DNA from: Symbiodinium natans
Lineage: Eukaryota; Sar; Dinophyceae; Suessiales; Symbiodiniaceae
Assembly: GCA_905221605.1 (NCBI GenBank)
Contig: CAJNDS010002623.1
Location: 121,001-185,000 of the forward strand
Direction: 5' to 3'
DNA: 64,000 bases
Shown: piece by piece, positions 32,813 to 45,129 of the stretch
Layout: each line of letters opens with the position of its first letter
Numbering within the stretch: the first letter of the stretch is position 1
Translations under genes and position numbers: made by a program
The notes under the pieces: generated by a model
Databases searched by the model: none
What the model saw: the letters and a program-made list of their open reading frames with translations, nothing else
What the model was told of the DNA's origin: nothing

Positions 32813-34616
32813 TGAGGGGGGAAGGGAAAGTCGAGGCCTACCGTCAAAGGGTTCTTTCAAGCACCTCTCACGGGTCTCTCAATCCCTGCATTTGGAATTT
32901 GAGGCTTAGTAGATGTACAGCCCTAAACCTGAACCCTAGGCCCTAGACCCCTAAACCCTGAAACTTTTGAAGGAAGGGGCTCCGGATTGGAGATGTAGGT
33001 TTTCGAGTTTAGGGAAGGGCCCCAAGGTCTGTGGTTTCAGGAGGCATCTGCTTTAGGATTTTTTGGGTTCTGGAGTGGGATTTATCGGTTTGGAGGTAAG
33101 GGTGGGGGTTGGGCTTAAAGGGTTTCGGGAGGCGATTGGAAACCTTCAGTTGCTACACACGGCTCCCCCTCCCCCACCCCCCCCCCCAATGCGTACCTTC
33201 CCTAAAAACCGCTAAGCCCCAAACCCTAAACCTTGAAACCCTAAGCCCTAAACCCGTGCAGATCACCTGAGGGGGCACCTTCTGATCCTACTCATAATGA
33301 GAAGGCATCTCCCCTGAATAGCTCCTGGCAACAAGAAGATGCCTCTTCGGCCCTTTGTTTGCTTCAGGGGTTGAGTCGCTGAAGATATAGGGCCTGGGTA
33401 GCCATTCGGGGGTTGGGGCTGGGGGTTTGGACCCTCAACCTGAAAAAATCCCTACGTCTGCGAGTACCAAACCCTACTACCTACGCCCTGAACCCAAAAA
33501 GGTTCGGCTTGGAGGTTGGACCCTAAACCCTGAACTCCTGAACTCCCGAAACTCCCGGAAACCTGAACTTCTTTATGGGGTTCGTGGGGGGTAGGTACGT
33601 AAGGAGCCTTAGGGAAGCTTGGGGATTTGTTGGGGAGTAGTGGGGAGGATTAGGGAACCTTGGGTTACATACCATACCTGCTAAACCCTCAACCCTAAAC
33701 CCTAAACCCTAATCCCTCAACCTGAACCCTAAATCCTGAACCCTGAACCCCCCCTACATACCCCCTTAAGAACCCTGAACTTCTGAACCCCGAACCCTGA
33801 CAAGCTCCCTGTGGCCCGTGCAGTTTCGACCACGGCGCCGGCTTTGTCGACCTCCGGCATCTAAGACCAGTGGGCTTCGGGCCCTAAACCCTAAACCCTA
33901 AACCCTAAACCCAAAACCCTAAACCCTGAACCCCAAAGCCCCTAAACCCTAAACCCTCAATCCTAATGGAGGGAGATGAACGGAGCCCCCTGGCCTTGCC
34001 AATGATTTGAAGAAGCGCCAGAAAGGGGTTTAGGATTTAGGGTTTAGGGTTTAGGTTTCAGGGTTTAGGGTTTAGGGTTTAAGGTTTAGGGTTCAGGGTT
34101 GCAGAGGCTTGAAGCTACTCTACCCCCAGATGCCTCAAATCTAAGCTTGAGGGCCGATAGTGGGGGCAAAACCCTATGACCAAAATGCTTGGCATTCGGC
34201 GTGCGAGGGATACCACATAGGTGCAGGACCCTTAAAACCCCAACCCCCCCCCCCCAAAAAAAAAAAATGAATAAATGAAAACACGCTAAACCCTAAACCC
34301 GAAAAGTTAGCTAGGAGATGCTGGGACTAAAGATTCGCCCCTTTTTTGGAGCAACGCCACGGCTATGACGACAATGGGCTCATCCCACCTCTGGTGAAAC
34401 GATGCCGCAGCTCCGTAGACGCTATACACCGTAGTGATTCAAACCCTAAACCCTAGACCCTAGACCCTAAGATTCCAGGTACGAGCATAAACGTCACCCC
34501 ACACCCGCCGCTTCAAGCAGAGAGCCTATAAAGGGCATCATGGCCACAAGTGTGATTGTGATTGGTCTCTCTTCCAGAAATGGCTTGAGGACCCTAAACC
34601 CTACACCCCACACACC

Positions 34617-34758
34617 TTAAACCCTAAACCCTAAACCCTAAACCCTAAACCCTAACCCTAAACCCTAAACCCTAAACCCTAAACCCTAAACCCTAAACCC
34701 TAAACCCTAAACCCTAAACCCTAAACCCTAAACCCTAAACCCTAAACCCTAACCCTAA
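34617..34758 (-). repeat. CCCTAAA array
   Basis: About 20 nearly perfect units, one of the longest pure tracts. Confidence 0.96.
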
Positions 34759-35425
34759 AAATATCAGACAACCGAACAGGGCCACTCAGGACCGCGTCGT
34801 CTGCTTTGGCCAGAAGCCCGTGTAGGTCAGATGGTAGCGGCCCCCGCGATGGTCGAAGTTCGGATCCTGCCTAAAGCGGAGATGGGGCTTAGGGTGTTAG
34901 GGCTTACGGTTTAGGGTTTTTGGAGTCTAGCTTTTAGGGCTTTAAGGTTTTTTTTAGGGTTTAGGGTGTTAACGGTTTTTTGGGTTTAGGGCTTTAGGGT
35001 TGGGGTCTTTGATTTAAGGGTTTTTATGGTTTGAGGGTTTTGGGGAATTCGGGTGGGGCTTGGGGTCCAGCCTTCGAGGTTTGTGGATTTCAGGGACTTC
35101 GGCGCTGAGGGTTCAGGGCTTAGGGTATTCGGGACTCCGGATTCAGAAAAATAAGTTCAGGTTTCGAGTCTGAGGCCCCAGGCTCAATTTAGGGTTTAGG
35201 GTTTAGGGTTTAGGGTTTAGGGTTTTAAACCCTAAAATGCTCAACCTGGAAGCCCGAAACCCAAAACAATCTACCTTACACCCTAAACCCAAAATCTTGA
35301 AACCCTCAACCCAACAACCCAAAACCCTCAACCCCGAACCCTAAACCCCAAACCCTCAACCCCAAACCCACAACCCCAAACCCTTAAACCCTAAACCAAT
35401 TCGACCCTAGGGTTCATCAAAGGCA

Positions 35426-35545
35426 CCTACACCCCAAACCCCAAACCCTAAACCCTAAAACCCTAAAACCCTAAAACCCTAAAACCCTAAAACCCTAAAC
35501 CCTAAAACCCTAAAACCCTAAAACCCTTAACCGTAAACCCCCACA
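35426..35545 (-). repeat. CCCTAAA/CCCTAAAA array
   Basis: Mixed 7- and 8-base units; the 8-base form is clustered. Confidence 0.93.
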
Positions 35546-36662
35546 CCCTAAGACCACAATTCAAGGGCGGGTGGCCAGTCGTGTGGCAAGGGCACTTCGC
35601 CCAGCGCTTTTGGGTCGTAGCCTTGGAAACTTGCACTGTTATTTGGGGTTCAGGGTTTAGGGTTTAGGGTTTAGGGTTTAAGGTTTAGGGTTTAGGGTTC
35701 AGGGTTAAGGCTTTCGGGTCCCTAAATTCAAAACCCTAAGCCCTACACCTTGAAGGCTGAAAAAGGCTTGGAGCTCTTGGGGCCAGTGGAATTCTAAGGT
35801 TCAGGGGTTCAGAGCTCAGGCGTTTTCGGGTTTCCGGCTTGTCAGTTGAGATTCATTTCGAGATTTGGGGTTTTAGGGTTTTCCGGGGTAGGGATCAGGG
35901 AGCCATTTGGGGTATTAGGGCTTGGAGGTTTAGGGCTTGAACCGGGTTGGGCAGTTGTAGCCCTTTGGACTAGGAAACTCAGAAGCCCAAAGACTAGGCT
36001 TCAAGTCTCAGGGCTGTGGTCTCGAGGGGCCTCTTGCCCAACAGTGTTCATGCTGATGCGTTGAGTCCGAGGCCCAGAGGGATCTACAACGAGCTTCGGC
36101 GGTTCAGAGTTTAGGGTTGTAGGGTTTGGGGTCGCAGGGTTTAGGATGTAGGGTTGTAGGGTTGAGGAGTCATCTGAGTATGCTCACTGCACTGGGGTCT
36201 CCTCAGTTGTGAGTTCACTTGGTGGCCCAAGGTGTCGCAACCACAGGACTGCCGCCACTAGTAGCCTAGACCCTAAATCCTGAAGCCCAGACCCTAACCG
36301 CGCCGGGGTGCATGTCACCACCTCCTCATCCATGCCTTCCCAGCACGTGCGGCAGCTGAGTTGGGGTCTCCCGGGCTTTCTTCAGACTCCGCAGGGTCAC
36401 GAGTCCAGGCCCGGATTGAGAAGCCTCTCCCACCAAACCCTGAGCCCTAAATGTAAATCCTTCTTTAGACTTGTGCGTGATACTGAAACACAGGCTGCAT
36501 GTAGGCTGCGGGTACTGACAAGGCCTTGAGAAGTCTGTAGAAGGAGAAATTTCGAAGACCTTAAAGGCTTTAAAGACAATCTTCACTGAGTTGAGTACTG
36601 CTTCATGGTGCGAAGTTTCTTAACACCCGTGGGCTTCCAAACTGGGAACCGTGTGAGTCGCA

Positions 36663-36833
36663 ATGGAGCTGCAACGCACCGAATCATACTTCAGGACCCA
36701 TGAGAAGTTCAAAAACTCTCAGGTTGTGTTGACATGCGAGCCCTACTTGACGAGTACAGAGAGTACTTGCCAAACAACCTCCTCCGAACTGCTACATGAA
36801 TCTGCACCAGCTTGGCCCCTAAAGACCCGCTGA
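36663..36833 (+). CDS. Short ORF, 56 codons, uncertain
   Basis: MELQRTESYFRTHEKFKNSQ to a TGA, with an in-frame stop just upstream of the ATG. It sits in about 1.5 kb (36,180-37,240) with almost no telomere units. No family recognised. It could be chance. Confidence 0.25.
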   Translation: MELQRTESYFRTHEKFKNSQVVLTCEPYLTSTESTCQTTSSELLHESAPAWPLKTR

Positions 36834-37429
36834 CCAGTGACTCCGAAATAAGATCCCCTGAAACCCAAAAGGGGGACTACGGAATCTCCCAAGGTCCTGA
36901 GTCCTGACTAGCAAAAGAGAGCCGGAGCCCGCAAGAATGCGAGGGTAAAGCAAAACATCCCAAAGTCCTGAACACAAAGTCCTAAACTCACTACTTCTTA
37001 GTGGGGGGGGGTTCCTACAGCATAAAGGATAGTATAAGGGGATATGGGGGGGTACCGGATTTCCCGAGTTGCTATTGAGAACTACAAAGTACGCCCTATA
37101 CGACTGAAGGCGGGCTGCTGTAATCGCGCGAAAAGCGGACTGTCCCATCCTCTGGCAGCAGATCAGGTTACACAGCAAGGGCCCAGGTGCTTCGCATGGT
37201 TCTGGTGGATGTTGAGGTGTCTTGGGGCGCCCAAACCCAAACCGCGAAACCCTAAGCCAAGAATTACTACAGGGCTATGCTAGGGTTGTTTAGGGTTAAC
37301 CGCAACCCCTAAACCCTAAGGATTATAGAGTTGTGCTGGCCATTGCCATGATTCAACCCACGTTGCCTGGCACCCATGAACTCGAACAAACTTTTGATAA
37401 AAGCAAAGAAATATACATAAACAGATATA

Positions 37430-37562
37430 TATATATATAGATATATGTGTATGTGTATGTGTATGTGTACGTGTATGTGTATGTGTATGTATGTATGTAT
37501 GTATGTATGTATGTATGTATGTATGTATGTATGTATGTATGTATGTATGTATGTATGTATGT
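37430..37562. repeat. TATG microsatellite
   Basis: (TA)n, then GTGTATGTGTATG, then about 18 TATG units. A second TATG tract is at 54914-54967. Confidence 0.95.
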
Positions 37563-37849
37563 ACACGAGTTTTTAAGGCATCAGCAACCTTGTAATGTCC
37601 CAGACAACGGAGGTTCATCTTGGAAAAGGCACCGTACACGTCAGTTACCTTTGCCACGAGTCCAGTGGCATTGTTGTAGATGCACCCCTAACCAAACACC
37701 AAAGCCTAAAAACCTAAGCCTTACAAGCCCTAGACCCTAAATCCCAAACCCTAAACCCTGTATCCGCAAGGCCCTACCAAACCCTCAGGCCCTAAGCCCA
37801 CAACCTATCAGCCCTGCCAGCCTAAACCCTAAAAACACCAACGTGGCGG

Positions 37850-37990
37850 GGTTTAGGTTAGGGTTTAGGGTTTAGGGTTTAGGGTTTAGGGTTTAGGGTT
37901 TAGGGTTTAGGGTTTAGGGCTTAGGGCTTGGGGCTTGGGGCTTAGGGCTTGGGTTTAGGGTGTGGGGTTCGGGGTTTGGGGTTTAGGGTT
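37850..37990 (+). repeat. TTTAGGG array with GCTTAGGG/GCTTGGGG variants
   Basis: Nine or so canonical units, then a variant block. Confidence 0.93.
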
Positions 37991-37998
37991 TGGGTGTC

Positions 37999-38073
37999 CT
38001 TTGGGAGCAGCGGGAGCATGTCTTGCAGCGTGATCTTGCCAAAAGGCGCTTCCAGATGCAGAGTGCTGACGTC
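37999..38073 (-). CDS. Candidate exon, unknown protein
   Basis: 25 codons, DVSTLHLEAPFGKITLQDML then PLLPK. Acceptor CGCCCAG; donor would be GA (GACACC). Amphipathic and strongly protein-like on minus, with C/G in most third positions. Directly right of a TTTAGGG-type array. Confidence 0.42.
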
Positions 38074-39056
38074 CTGGGCGTTTAGGGATTTATGGATTTA
38101 GGGTTCAGGGATTTAGAAGGGATTAGGGACTTAGGGTTTAGGGTTTAAGGTTCGGAGAGATTTAGGGTTAGGGTTTACTGCTTCGGGCTTTGGTTTCGGG
38201 ATTTTAGGACATATGGTTTAGGGAGTTAGGGTAAGGGCGTTACGCTTTAAAGTCTTTGGTGGACGGTGTAGGGCGAGAGGTTTCATCGAGGAGAAATCGT
38301 GTCGCAACCTGCCTACCTGCCTGCACTGCAAGCCCATGGGCCTCGATGAGACTCCTGTGAAACCTTAGCCTGCCAAACCCTAAACCCTAAACCCTAAAAC
38401 CTAATTAGGGATTGATTAGTAGTAATCCCCTAAACCTAAACCCAAACCACAGACCCTAACCCCCAAGCCATGAACCCCCCCCCCGCAGCCTGTAATTATG
38501 CATAGGGTTTGTCCTGTGGAGGTGAAAGGGCTCTAGATGTTGGCCAAGTGCCTTTTGTGACAGGGTTTAGGGTTTATGGTTTAGGGTTTAGGGTTTAGGG
38601 TTCAGGGTTTAGACTTTAGGGTTTAGGGTCTTGGGGTTGTTCTCCATTTGCAGGACCCTCTTCGGGTTGAGGGTTGGGGTTTTCCCCGTTATCGTACTAG
38701 AGGGATCATCCCGCATCCCCCAAAAGCTCTCAGCCATGTAGTCGAAGGTGCCAGGGATGGAGGAGGGAAGGACGAATAACCCTGAACCCCTGAACCCCTG
38801 AACCCGACACCCTCAACCCTAAACCCCAAACCCTTAAACCCTAAACCCTAAACTCTGAACCCCTAAACCATAGGCCGCCCGCGCCAGGCGGCGGCCGGTA
38901 CAACTGAACGCTACCGCTTCGAGATCTGCTTGCTTTGCCAAGCAGATCGAGCTTGCCACACCTGATGCATCTCTGCTAGCCATAGGGCACAATGTAATAA
39001 TGGATTAACCCTAAACCCCCGACGCGCGACATGGGTGGGGGAGGTTGGGCCTAAGA

Positions 39057-39540
39057 AGCTGTTGCGCCCCCGCCAGGTTGCCCCGCCACCAGGGTTGCCC
39101 CCACCAGGGTTGCCCTCGCCAGGTTGCCCCCGCCAGCCAGGTTGCCCCCGCCAGGGTTGCCCCCGCCAGGGTTGCCCCCACCAGGGTTGCCCGCCAGGGT
39201 TACACCCGCCAGGGTTGCCCCCAGCAGGGTTGCCCCCACCAGGGTTGCCCCAACCCGGCAGGTTGCCCCCACCAGCCTTGCCCCTGCCCCCGCCAGGGCT
39301 GCCCCCGCCAGGGTTGCCCCTCCAGGATTGCCCCCGCCAGGATTGCCCCCGCCAAGGTGCCCCCGCCAGGGTTGCCCCCACCAGGGTTGCCCCCACCAGG
39401 GTTGCCCCCGCCAGGTTTGCCCCCGCCAGGGTTGCCCCCGCCAGGGTCCCCCTCCGCTTCAGGAATTGCGCACCTGTGTGCTTCGTCGTCCTTGTCTATG
39501 AAGGGCCCTGCCAAAGGTCTCCATTAGTGGCCCCCGCCAG
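39057..39540. repeat. 15-bp GC-rich satellite
   Basis: Unit CAGGGTTGCCCCCGC with variants, about 30 copies. Because 15 is a multiple of three and the unit lacks stops, five or six frames are open at once and give pentapeptide-like repeats (for example GLPPP, RVAPA, NPGGG). These are not taken as genes. Confidence 0.93.
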
Positions 39541-39584
39541 GGCCCAGACATAGAGAAATAAATATATGTTTATACCTCACCTTG

Positions 39585-39772
39585 CCCTGCCAGGGTTGCC
39601 CCGCCAGGGTTGCCCCCACCAGGGGTGTTTGGAGGTTTGCCCCCACCAGGGTTGCCTCTGCCAGGGTTGCCCCCGCCAGGGTTGCCCCCACCAGGGTTGC
39701 CCTGTCAGGTTGCCCCGCCAGGGTTGCCCCCGCCAGGGTTGCCCGCCAGGATGCCCAGGGTTGTCCCCGCCA
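39585..39772. repeat. 15-bp satellite, second block
   Basis: The same unit, ending directly at the cytochrome b fragment. Continues after it at 40150-40340 and 40530-40570. A further small block is at 52280-52370. Confidence 0.92.
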
Positions 39773-39774
39773 TT

Positions 39775-40149
39775 TTTCAATCTACATTTTCTATCTTCTA
39801 ATATTCCTTTAAGGAATTCCACTAATAATAAAATGGCATTTTTCCCTTTCATTATTAGTAAAGATTTCTATGGAAAGATATTAATTCTCGATCTATATCT
39901 TCTTCAAATTCATTTCGGCTTCTCTTCTTTCTCACATCCAGTGAATGCAGTAGAAGCATGTGGATTACTTACTCCCTTACATATCGTACCTGAATGGTAT
40001 TTCTTATGCCAATATGCTATGCTAAAAGCTGTACCAAATAAATATGCAGGATTCATTATCTTTCATCCTATTTTACTTTATGAGAAGTCTTTCAAATGTC
40101 ATTCTATTTTAAAATTAAGACGTCCAGTAGATTTAACGGTTTTTATCGC
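39775..40149 (+). pseudogene. cob: Cytochrome b (cob) fragment of mitochondrial origin
   Basis: AT-rich block with sharp borders inside the GC-rich satellite. In one plus frame it encodes FSSFSHPVNAVEACGLLTP and then LHIVPEWYFLCQYAMLKAVP, with the Qo-site PEWY motif and the following A-x-L-x-A-x-P-N-K of the C-terminal part of cytochrome b. After about FIIF the match fades and the tail (KCHSILKLRRPVDL) looks rearranged or non-homologous. Only the C-terminal third is present and there is no start or stop of its own. In the mitochondrion cytochrome b carries the haems of complex III; this copy should be silent. The HIVPEWYFL-x-x-YAMLK form fits alveolate sequences. It is either a nuclear insertion of mtDNA or, less likely, a mis-joined piece of a mitochondrial contig. 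Confidence 0.85.
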
Positions 40150-41910
40150 AACCCCGCCGGGTTGCCCAGTTTTACCCCTGCCAGGGTTGCCCCCACCAGG
40201 GTTGCCCCCACCAGCGTTGCCCCCGCCAGGGTTGCCGCCGAGTTAGGGTTGCCCTTGGCAGGGTTGCCCCGCCAGGGTTGCCCCCGCCAGGGTGACATTG
40301 CCCGCGCCGGGTTGCCCTGTCAGGGTTCCGCGCCTCCTCACGTCGCCTACTCAGGAATTGTGCACCTTCTCTGCGACGGCCCTACGCACCTCGTCCTCTT
40401 CGCGCGCTGGCGAGGCTTCGTCGTCCTTCTCTTTCAAGTTTTGTTTAGTTGCCGAGCAGGGCTTCAAGTGCGAAGGGCCCTGTCAAAGTTCTCTATTAAT
40501 TAATTGCCAGGGTTTTCCATTAGTAGTCACCCCCGCCAGGGCCACGCCAGGGTTGCCCCCGCCAAGGTTGACATATATATATATATATATGAGCCTGAGA
40601 CCTTTCGGGTTCTTTTGGCCTAGTTTTTACAAGCCCTTTTAAAATGCAAAGCCAAATTCGATAAATACACAAATATATATTTTATTCAATGAACACGTCC
40701 ACCGCATGTCTCCATCTGTTATAGAGATCTCAGCTTCTTTAATCCTATAGGGTTTAGGGTTTAAGGCTTAAGGTTTGAAATCTAGGGTTTATGGTTTGAA
40801 TTTTACGGTTCTCAGAAGAGGGTTTAGTGTTTTTCTTTGCTTTTTAAATCGCGAAAGGTTGGCACAAGGTTTAGTTAGGGTTTAAGGAGGCTTAGGCTGG
40901 AAGTTTCAGGGTCGAATAAGCCGGACATCTCGGCGCAACAGAGGCCCTCTCAGCCGACTATGCCAATACCCGACGCGCTCCACAGAGGTCATGAAATTTC
41001 CCAAACTCAAGTGCCAAAGACTGTTGCAGGTCGGCACGCTTGTACGTCTGCTCGCTCTTTTCCTCTTCTGAAATCCAAAGATCTGGACTCGTTGAGGCGT
41101 TCGAAGCCCTCTGCAAATCCTCAAGCCCCTGGCTTCACCTTAAAACCTATGGGTTTAAGGTTTAAGGTTTAGGTATAGGGTTTATGGTTTAGGGTTTAGG
41201 GTTTAGGGTTTATACACGAACCCGTACTTCTCCTTGAATAAGATCTTGAGGATCCGAGCGTCTCTGGAGATGGGCACAGCTTAAGGCCAGCGATGAGCAA
41301 AGGCATAAAACTGCGCCGAATAAAAGTCAGAGATTTAAACACAAAGACTGGGATGGTTTTGGATTTATTGCGGTCCTGAAGAAATTAAAGTTACAAAATG
41401 CGTTTTTTATGCAATTGAGTTCCATACCAAACCCAGTAGACTGTCGACAACGGCAAGCAAACTACGAAGGTGTGAAACCTGGCTGTTCCTCTCATCTCTG
41501 GGGGGAGGTGTGAGCCCGACCCCCTAAACCCTAAGCCCCAAACCTTACACCGGACTAAAGCCGTCGTCTCGATGATCACCTTGCTGAACTCCATACGTTT
41601 ACGGGGGTGGATAGGTATACATGCACCAGTTTTAGATAGTTACATTATCTCCTAGTGTGGGCCCCTAGAAAAGGTATCCTTACATGCCCCTGAAAAAAAA
41701 AACTTGTACAACCCAAGGGCATATATTTTCAAAACCCTTAGAAGGAAATAAAAGACCTCGCTAAGGGACCATGGGCAATGCCTTAGTTAGACAAAAGGAA
41801 ACCCCTGAACCCTAATGCACTTCAGTTCCGGCTTTGCGGTTTGGGATTTAAGGCACCAAGCCCTAAACAGTGAACACTAAACTTTACACCCTAAATCTAA
41901 ACCCTAAATA

Positions 41911-42062
41911 GAAACGGATGAGGATGTAGGATGTAGGGCGCCATTGTTAGATCTTGGGGTTTGGGTTTATGGTTTATGGTTTTAAACCCTAAAACCTAAA
42001 CCATAAACCCAAACCCTAAGATCTAACAAGGACACCCGACATCCTACATCCTCATACGTTTC
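41911..42062. repeat. 150-bp palindrome in duplication unit 1
   Basis: Outer arms GAAACGGATGAGGATGTAGG and CCTACATCCTCATACGTTTC; inner arms AGATCTTGGGGTTTGGGTTT and its complement. The centre is telomere-like (GGTTTATGG/CCATAAACC). Confidence 0.9.
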
Positions 42063-42959
42063 TGTGGATCCATGGCTACTCCACCCCTCACTGTTCGGGC
42101 TTCAACCCCCAGATTCTTGGCATGGAGCAAGCGAATTAAGCACCCTGTATCCCTAAGCCCTAAACCCTAAACCCTAAACCGTAAACACTAAACCCTAAAC
42201 GCGACTAAGTTAACCAGGAAGCTGCACCCTCGGGCTGCAAAGGATTACGCCAACCACGCGCTCGCGATGCGCCAGATGCCCCAAGACATAGAGAAGCAAA
42301 CCCATAACAAGCCCTCTACCTTTTCTTCTGGAGGCCCTAAACCCTAAAACCAAAGAAGCAACCCTACCTTCTTCAGGTTATCAGAACACTTGCAGGATTC
42401 TCGGGCAACCTACCAGAAGAACGCTCAGCATGGCTTAAGGTTTAGGGTGTAGTGTTTAAACAGAGTCCGAAGTCTTCAGGGCTTAGGGTAAGTATATTCC
42501 CATTAACCCTAAACCCTAAACTGTAAGCCCTAAACCCTAAACCCTAAAAGCTTCAGGGCTCAAGGTCTAACTGTAAGGCATCCGCCAAAATCCTGCAAGA
42601 GCAGCGCGTCATACTCTAAACACGAATAAACGGCGTACCCCAAGGATCCCTGTGCCTTCTTGTTTCTGCATGCTTGAACTTTATGAGGGGTTTAGGGTTT
42701 AGGGTTTAGGGTTCAGGGTTTAGGGTTTCGGGTTCCTATGAAATAGCTCTATAGTGCACAAGTAGACTCAGGGATTTTCAGAAGCCTTCGAAGGAAGTAA
42801 AAGACCTCGCTAAGGGACCATGGGCAATGCCTTAATTAGATAGAAGGCAACCCCTGAACCCTAATGCACTTCAGTTCCGGCTTTGCGGTTTGGGATTCAG
42901 GGCACGAAGCCCTAAACAGTGAACACTAAACTTTACACACTAAACCTAAACTTTAAATA

Positions 42960-43111
42960 GAAACGGATGAGGATGTAGGATGTTGGGCGCCCTTATTAGA
43001 TCTTGGGGTTCGGGTTTATGGTTTATGGTTTGAAACCCTAAAACCTAAACCCTAAACCCAAACCCTAAGATCTAACGAGGATGCCCGACATCCTACATCC
43101 TCATACGTTTC
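42960..43111. repeat. 150-bp palindrome in duplication unit 2
   Basis: Same structure as 41911-42062, with slightly more mismatches between the inner arms. Confidence 0.9.
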
Positions 43112-45129
43112 TCTGGATCCATGGCTACTCCACCCCTCACTGTTTGTGCTTCAACCCCCAGATTCTTGGTAGGGAACAAGCGAATTAAGCACCCTGTATC
43201 CCTAGGCCTTAAACCCTAAACCCTAAACTCTAAACCCTAAACGCGAGTAAGTTAGCCAGGAAGCTGCACCCTCGGGCTGCGAAGGATGGCGCCAACCAGG
43301 CGCTCGCGAAGCGGCGGATGCTCCAAGACATAGAGAAGCAAACCCGTACGAAGCCCTCTACCTTTTCTTTTGGAGGCCCTAAACCCTAAAACAAAAGAAG
43401 CAAACCTACCTTCTTCAGGTTATCAGGATACTTACAGGATTCTCGGGCAACCTACCAGAAGAACGCTCAGCATGGCTTAAGGTTTAGGGTGTAGTGTTTA
43501 AACAGAGTCCGAAGTCTTCAGGGCTTAGGGTAAGGTATAGTCCCATTAATCCTAAACCCTAAACTGTAAGCCCTAAGCCCTAAACCCTAAACGCTTCAGG
43601 GCTCCAGGTTCTAACTGTAAGGCATCCGCCAACATCCTGCAAGAAAAGCGCGTCATACTCTAAACACAAATAAACGGCGTACCCCAAGGATCCCTGTGCC
43701 TTCTTGTTTCTGCATACTTGGACTTTATGAGGGGTTTAGGGTTTTATGGTTTAGGGTTTAGGGTTCAGGGTTTAAGGTTTCGGGTTTCTATGAAATAGCT
43801 CTATAGGGCACAAGTAGACTCAGGGGTCTGTGGACCTTCCGGGGTGGTCGTGATGATGTACTCGCGACGTGCACTACGTTCAGCTCAGCTTTCTCCTCAA
43901 GCTGTCAGGAACCGATATGGACAAAGTGTTACCCTGCACATGAGCTTGTTACGGTTTCGGGTTTAGGGTTTAGGGTTTAGGATTTAAGGTTTAAAGCTTC
44001 CGAGGTTCCTAGTCTTACTGGTCTTAGTAGGTAGAATTCTTTAGGGGGTGTATTTAAAAGAATATAAAGTACCTAATTCTTTCATGAACTACTGATAGCC
44101 AGTAAAGAATGAGGGAAACAGGTACCCTCATATACATCTCCCGCCCCAAATCTGCGCTTGTGGGAATGAGGCTATATAGGGGAATACGCTTACCAGACCC
44201 AAGAGTAACCCCACACATTAAACCCTAAACCCTAAACCCTAAACCCTAAACCCTGACCCTACCTCCTTGACTTTTTAAGTTTTGAACTGCCGAAGAAGTC
44301 ACGTGGCGCGGCCCTCAGCAATTTCTGCCCAGCGATCCATCGCCTGGCCACACAATAATTGTGTATACGGTTGTCTATTGTGCATCGAGACCCGTAGCAT
44401 GCCTCCACCAGCGGATCCACTGGCGGCGGCAGCTTCTCATCCTTCCACAGAACCCTGAACTCTCAACCTAACAAAAACACAAATACGTCATACAATTTAA
44501 AACCTTAGTCTTGGCTGATGTAGCTTCGGCGAGCACGTAAAAACCCTACACTCCAAACCCTAAGCCATACATATATAACAACATATCACACTTATGTATT
44601 TGTATTATGCAAACATACTTCTTTATATTTGTAAATAAATGCATTTGCAGTCTCGATCATTGAAGCATTAGGGCGGATAGGGTTTAGGGTAAGGTTCCTT
44701 GTACAGTTTCAAGAGCTTTTCGAGCTTTGTGGCTTTGTAAGATCTACAGAAGATCCCCTAGACCTTAAACCCTAAACCCTACATTAGGAAGGCCCTTGAA
44801 AGATTTCGACACATAGGCACATGTGCCAGGCCGTGCCTGCTTCTTCTGCTTCTTTTCGGTTTCCTGACAGTGCGCTCCTACTCGTGGGGTTTTGATTTTG
44901 ACTCATGTGTGTTTGAGTCTGAGTTAGAGACCTCTGGCATCGGCTGCTTGCGCTTCTTCGCAGCCTTGCAGGTCATTGCTTAGGATTCATTTACTTTGTC
45001 GTATCCGTCCGAGAGGCTCTACGCGTATGTTAAAAACATTCATCTCTTGTGCTGAGCCATAGACTCGATCCCCAGTCTTGTGCTCCTGGCAGCGATGCTA
45101 AATGGAGCTGCTTTGAAATTTGTATGCTT

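Larger units (their letters stand above)
30100..38900. other. Telomere arrays with exon-like islands
   Basis: Minus readings worth testing: RGYLLSDFGLASASP (about 31466-31512, donor GTGAGG), GEAPSWLYFESLRIK (about 31213-31262), DPNFDHRGGRYHLTYTGFW (about 34800-34870) and FQGYDPKALGEVPLPHDWPP (about 35565-35625). Plus-strand readings also exist at several of these. The region 32330-32470 is an ATACTATAGTAT-rich stretch. Confidence 0.35.
41736..43830. repeat. 1.05-kb tandem duplication
   Basis: Unit 1 is about 41736-42778 and unit 2 about 42779-43830, starting alike at GAAGTAAAAGACCTCGC and ending near TATGAAATAGCTCTATAG. Divergence is a few per cent, mostly single substitutions and small indels. 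No gene is evident inside. Confidence 0.9.

Noticed and set aside
34816-34871. tRNA-like stretch (GTAGGTCAGATGGTAGCGGC ... AGTTCGGATCC)
   Set aside because: The D-arm and T-loop resemble a tRNA, but the acceptor and T stems do not pair. The minus strand reads as an exon-like peptide instead.
35565-35640. Glycoside hydrolase family 2 signature (LPHDW)
   Set aside because: Five residues in one short island; no second motif located.
37309-37657. 85- and 113-codon minus frames (IHTYIHTY repeats)
   Set aside because: Translation of the TATG/TACA microsatellite.
38911-40246. Long frames of 100-226 codons across the 15-bp satellite
   Set aside because: They are read-through of a stop-free 15-bp unit in almost every frame. 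Only the cob segment within one of them has homology.
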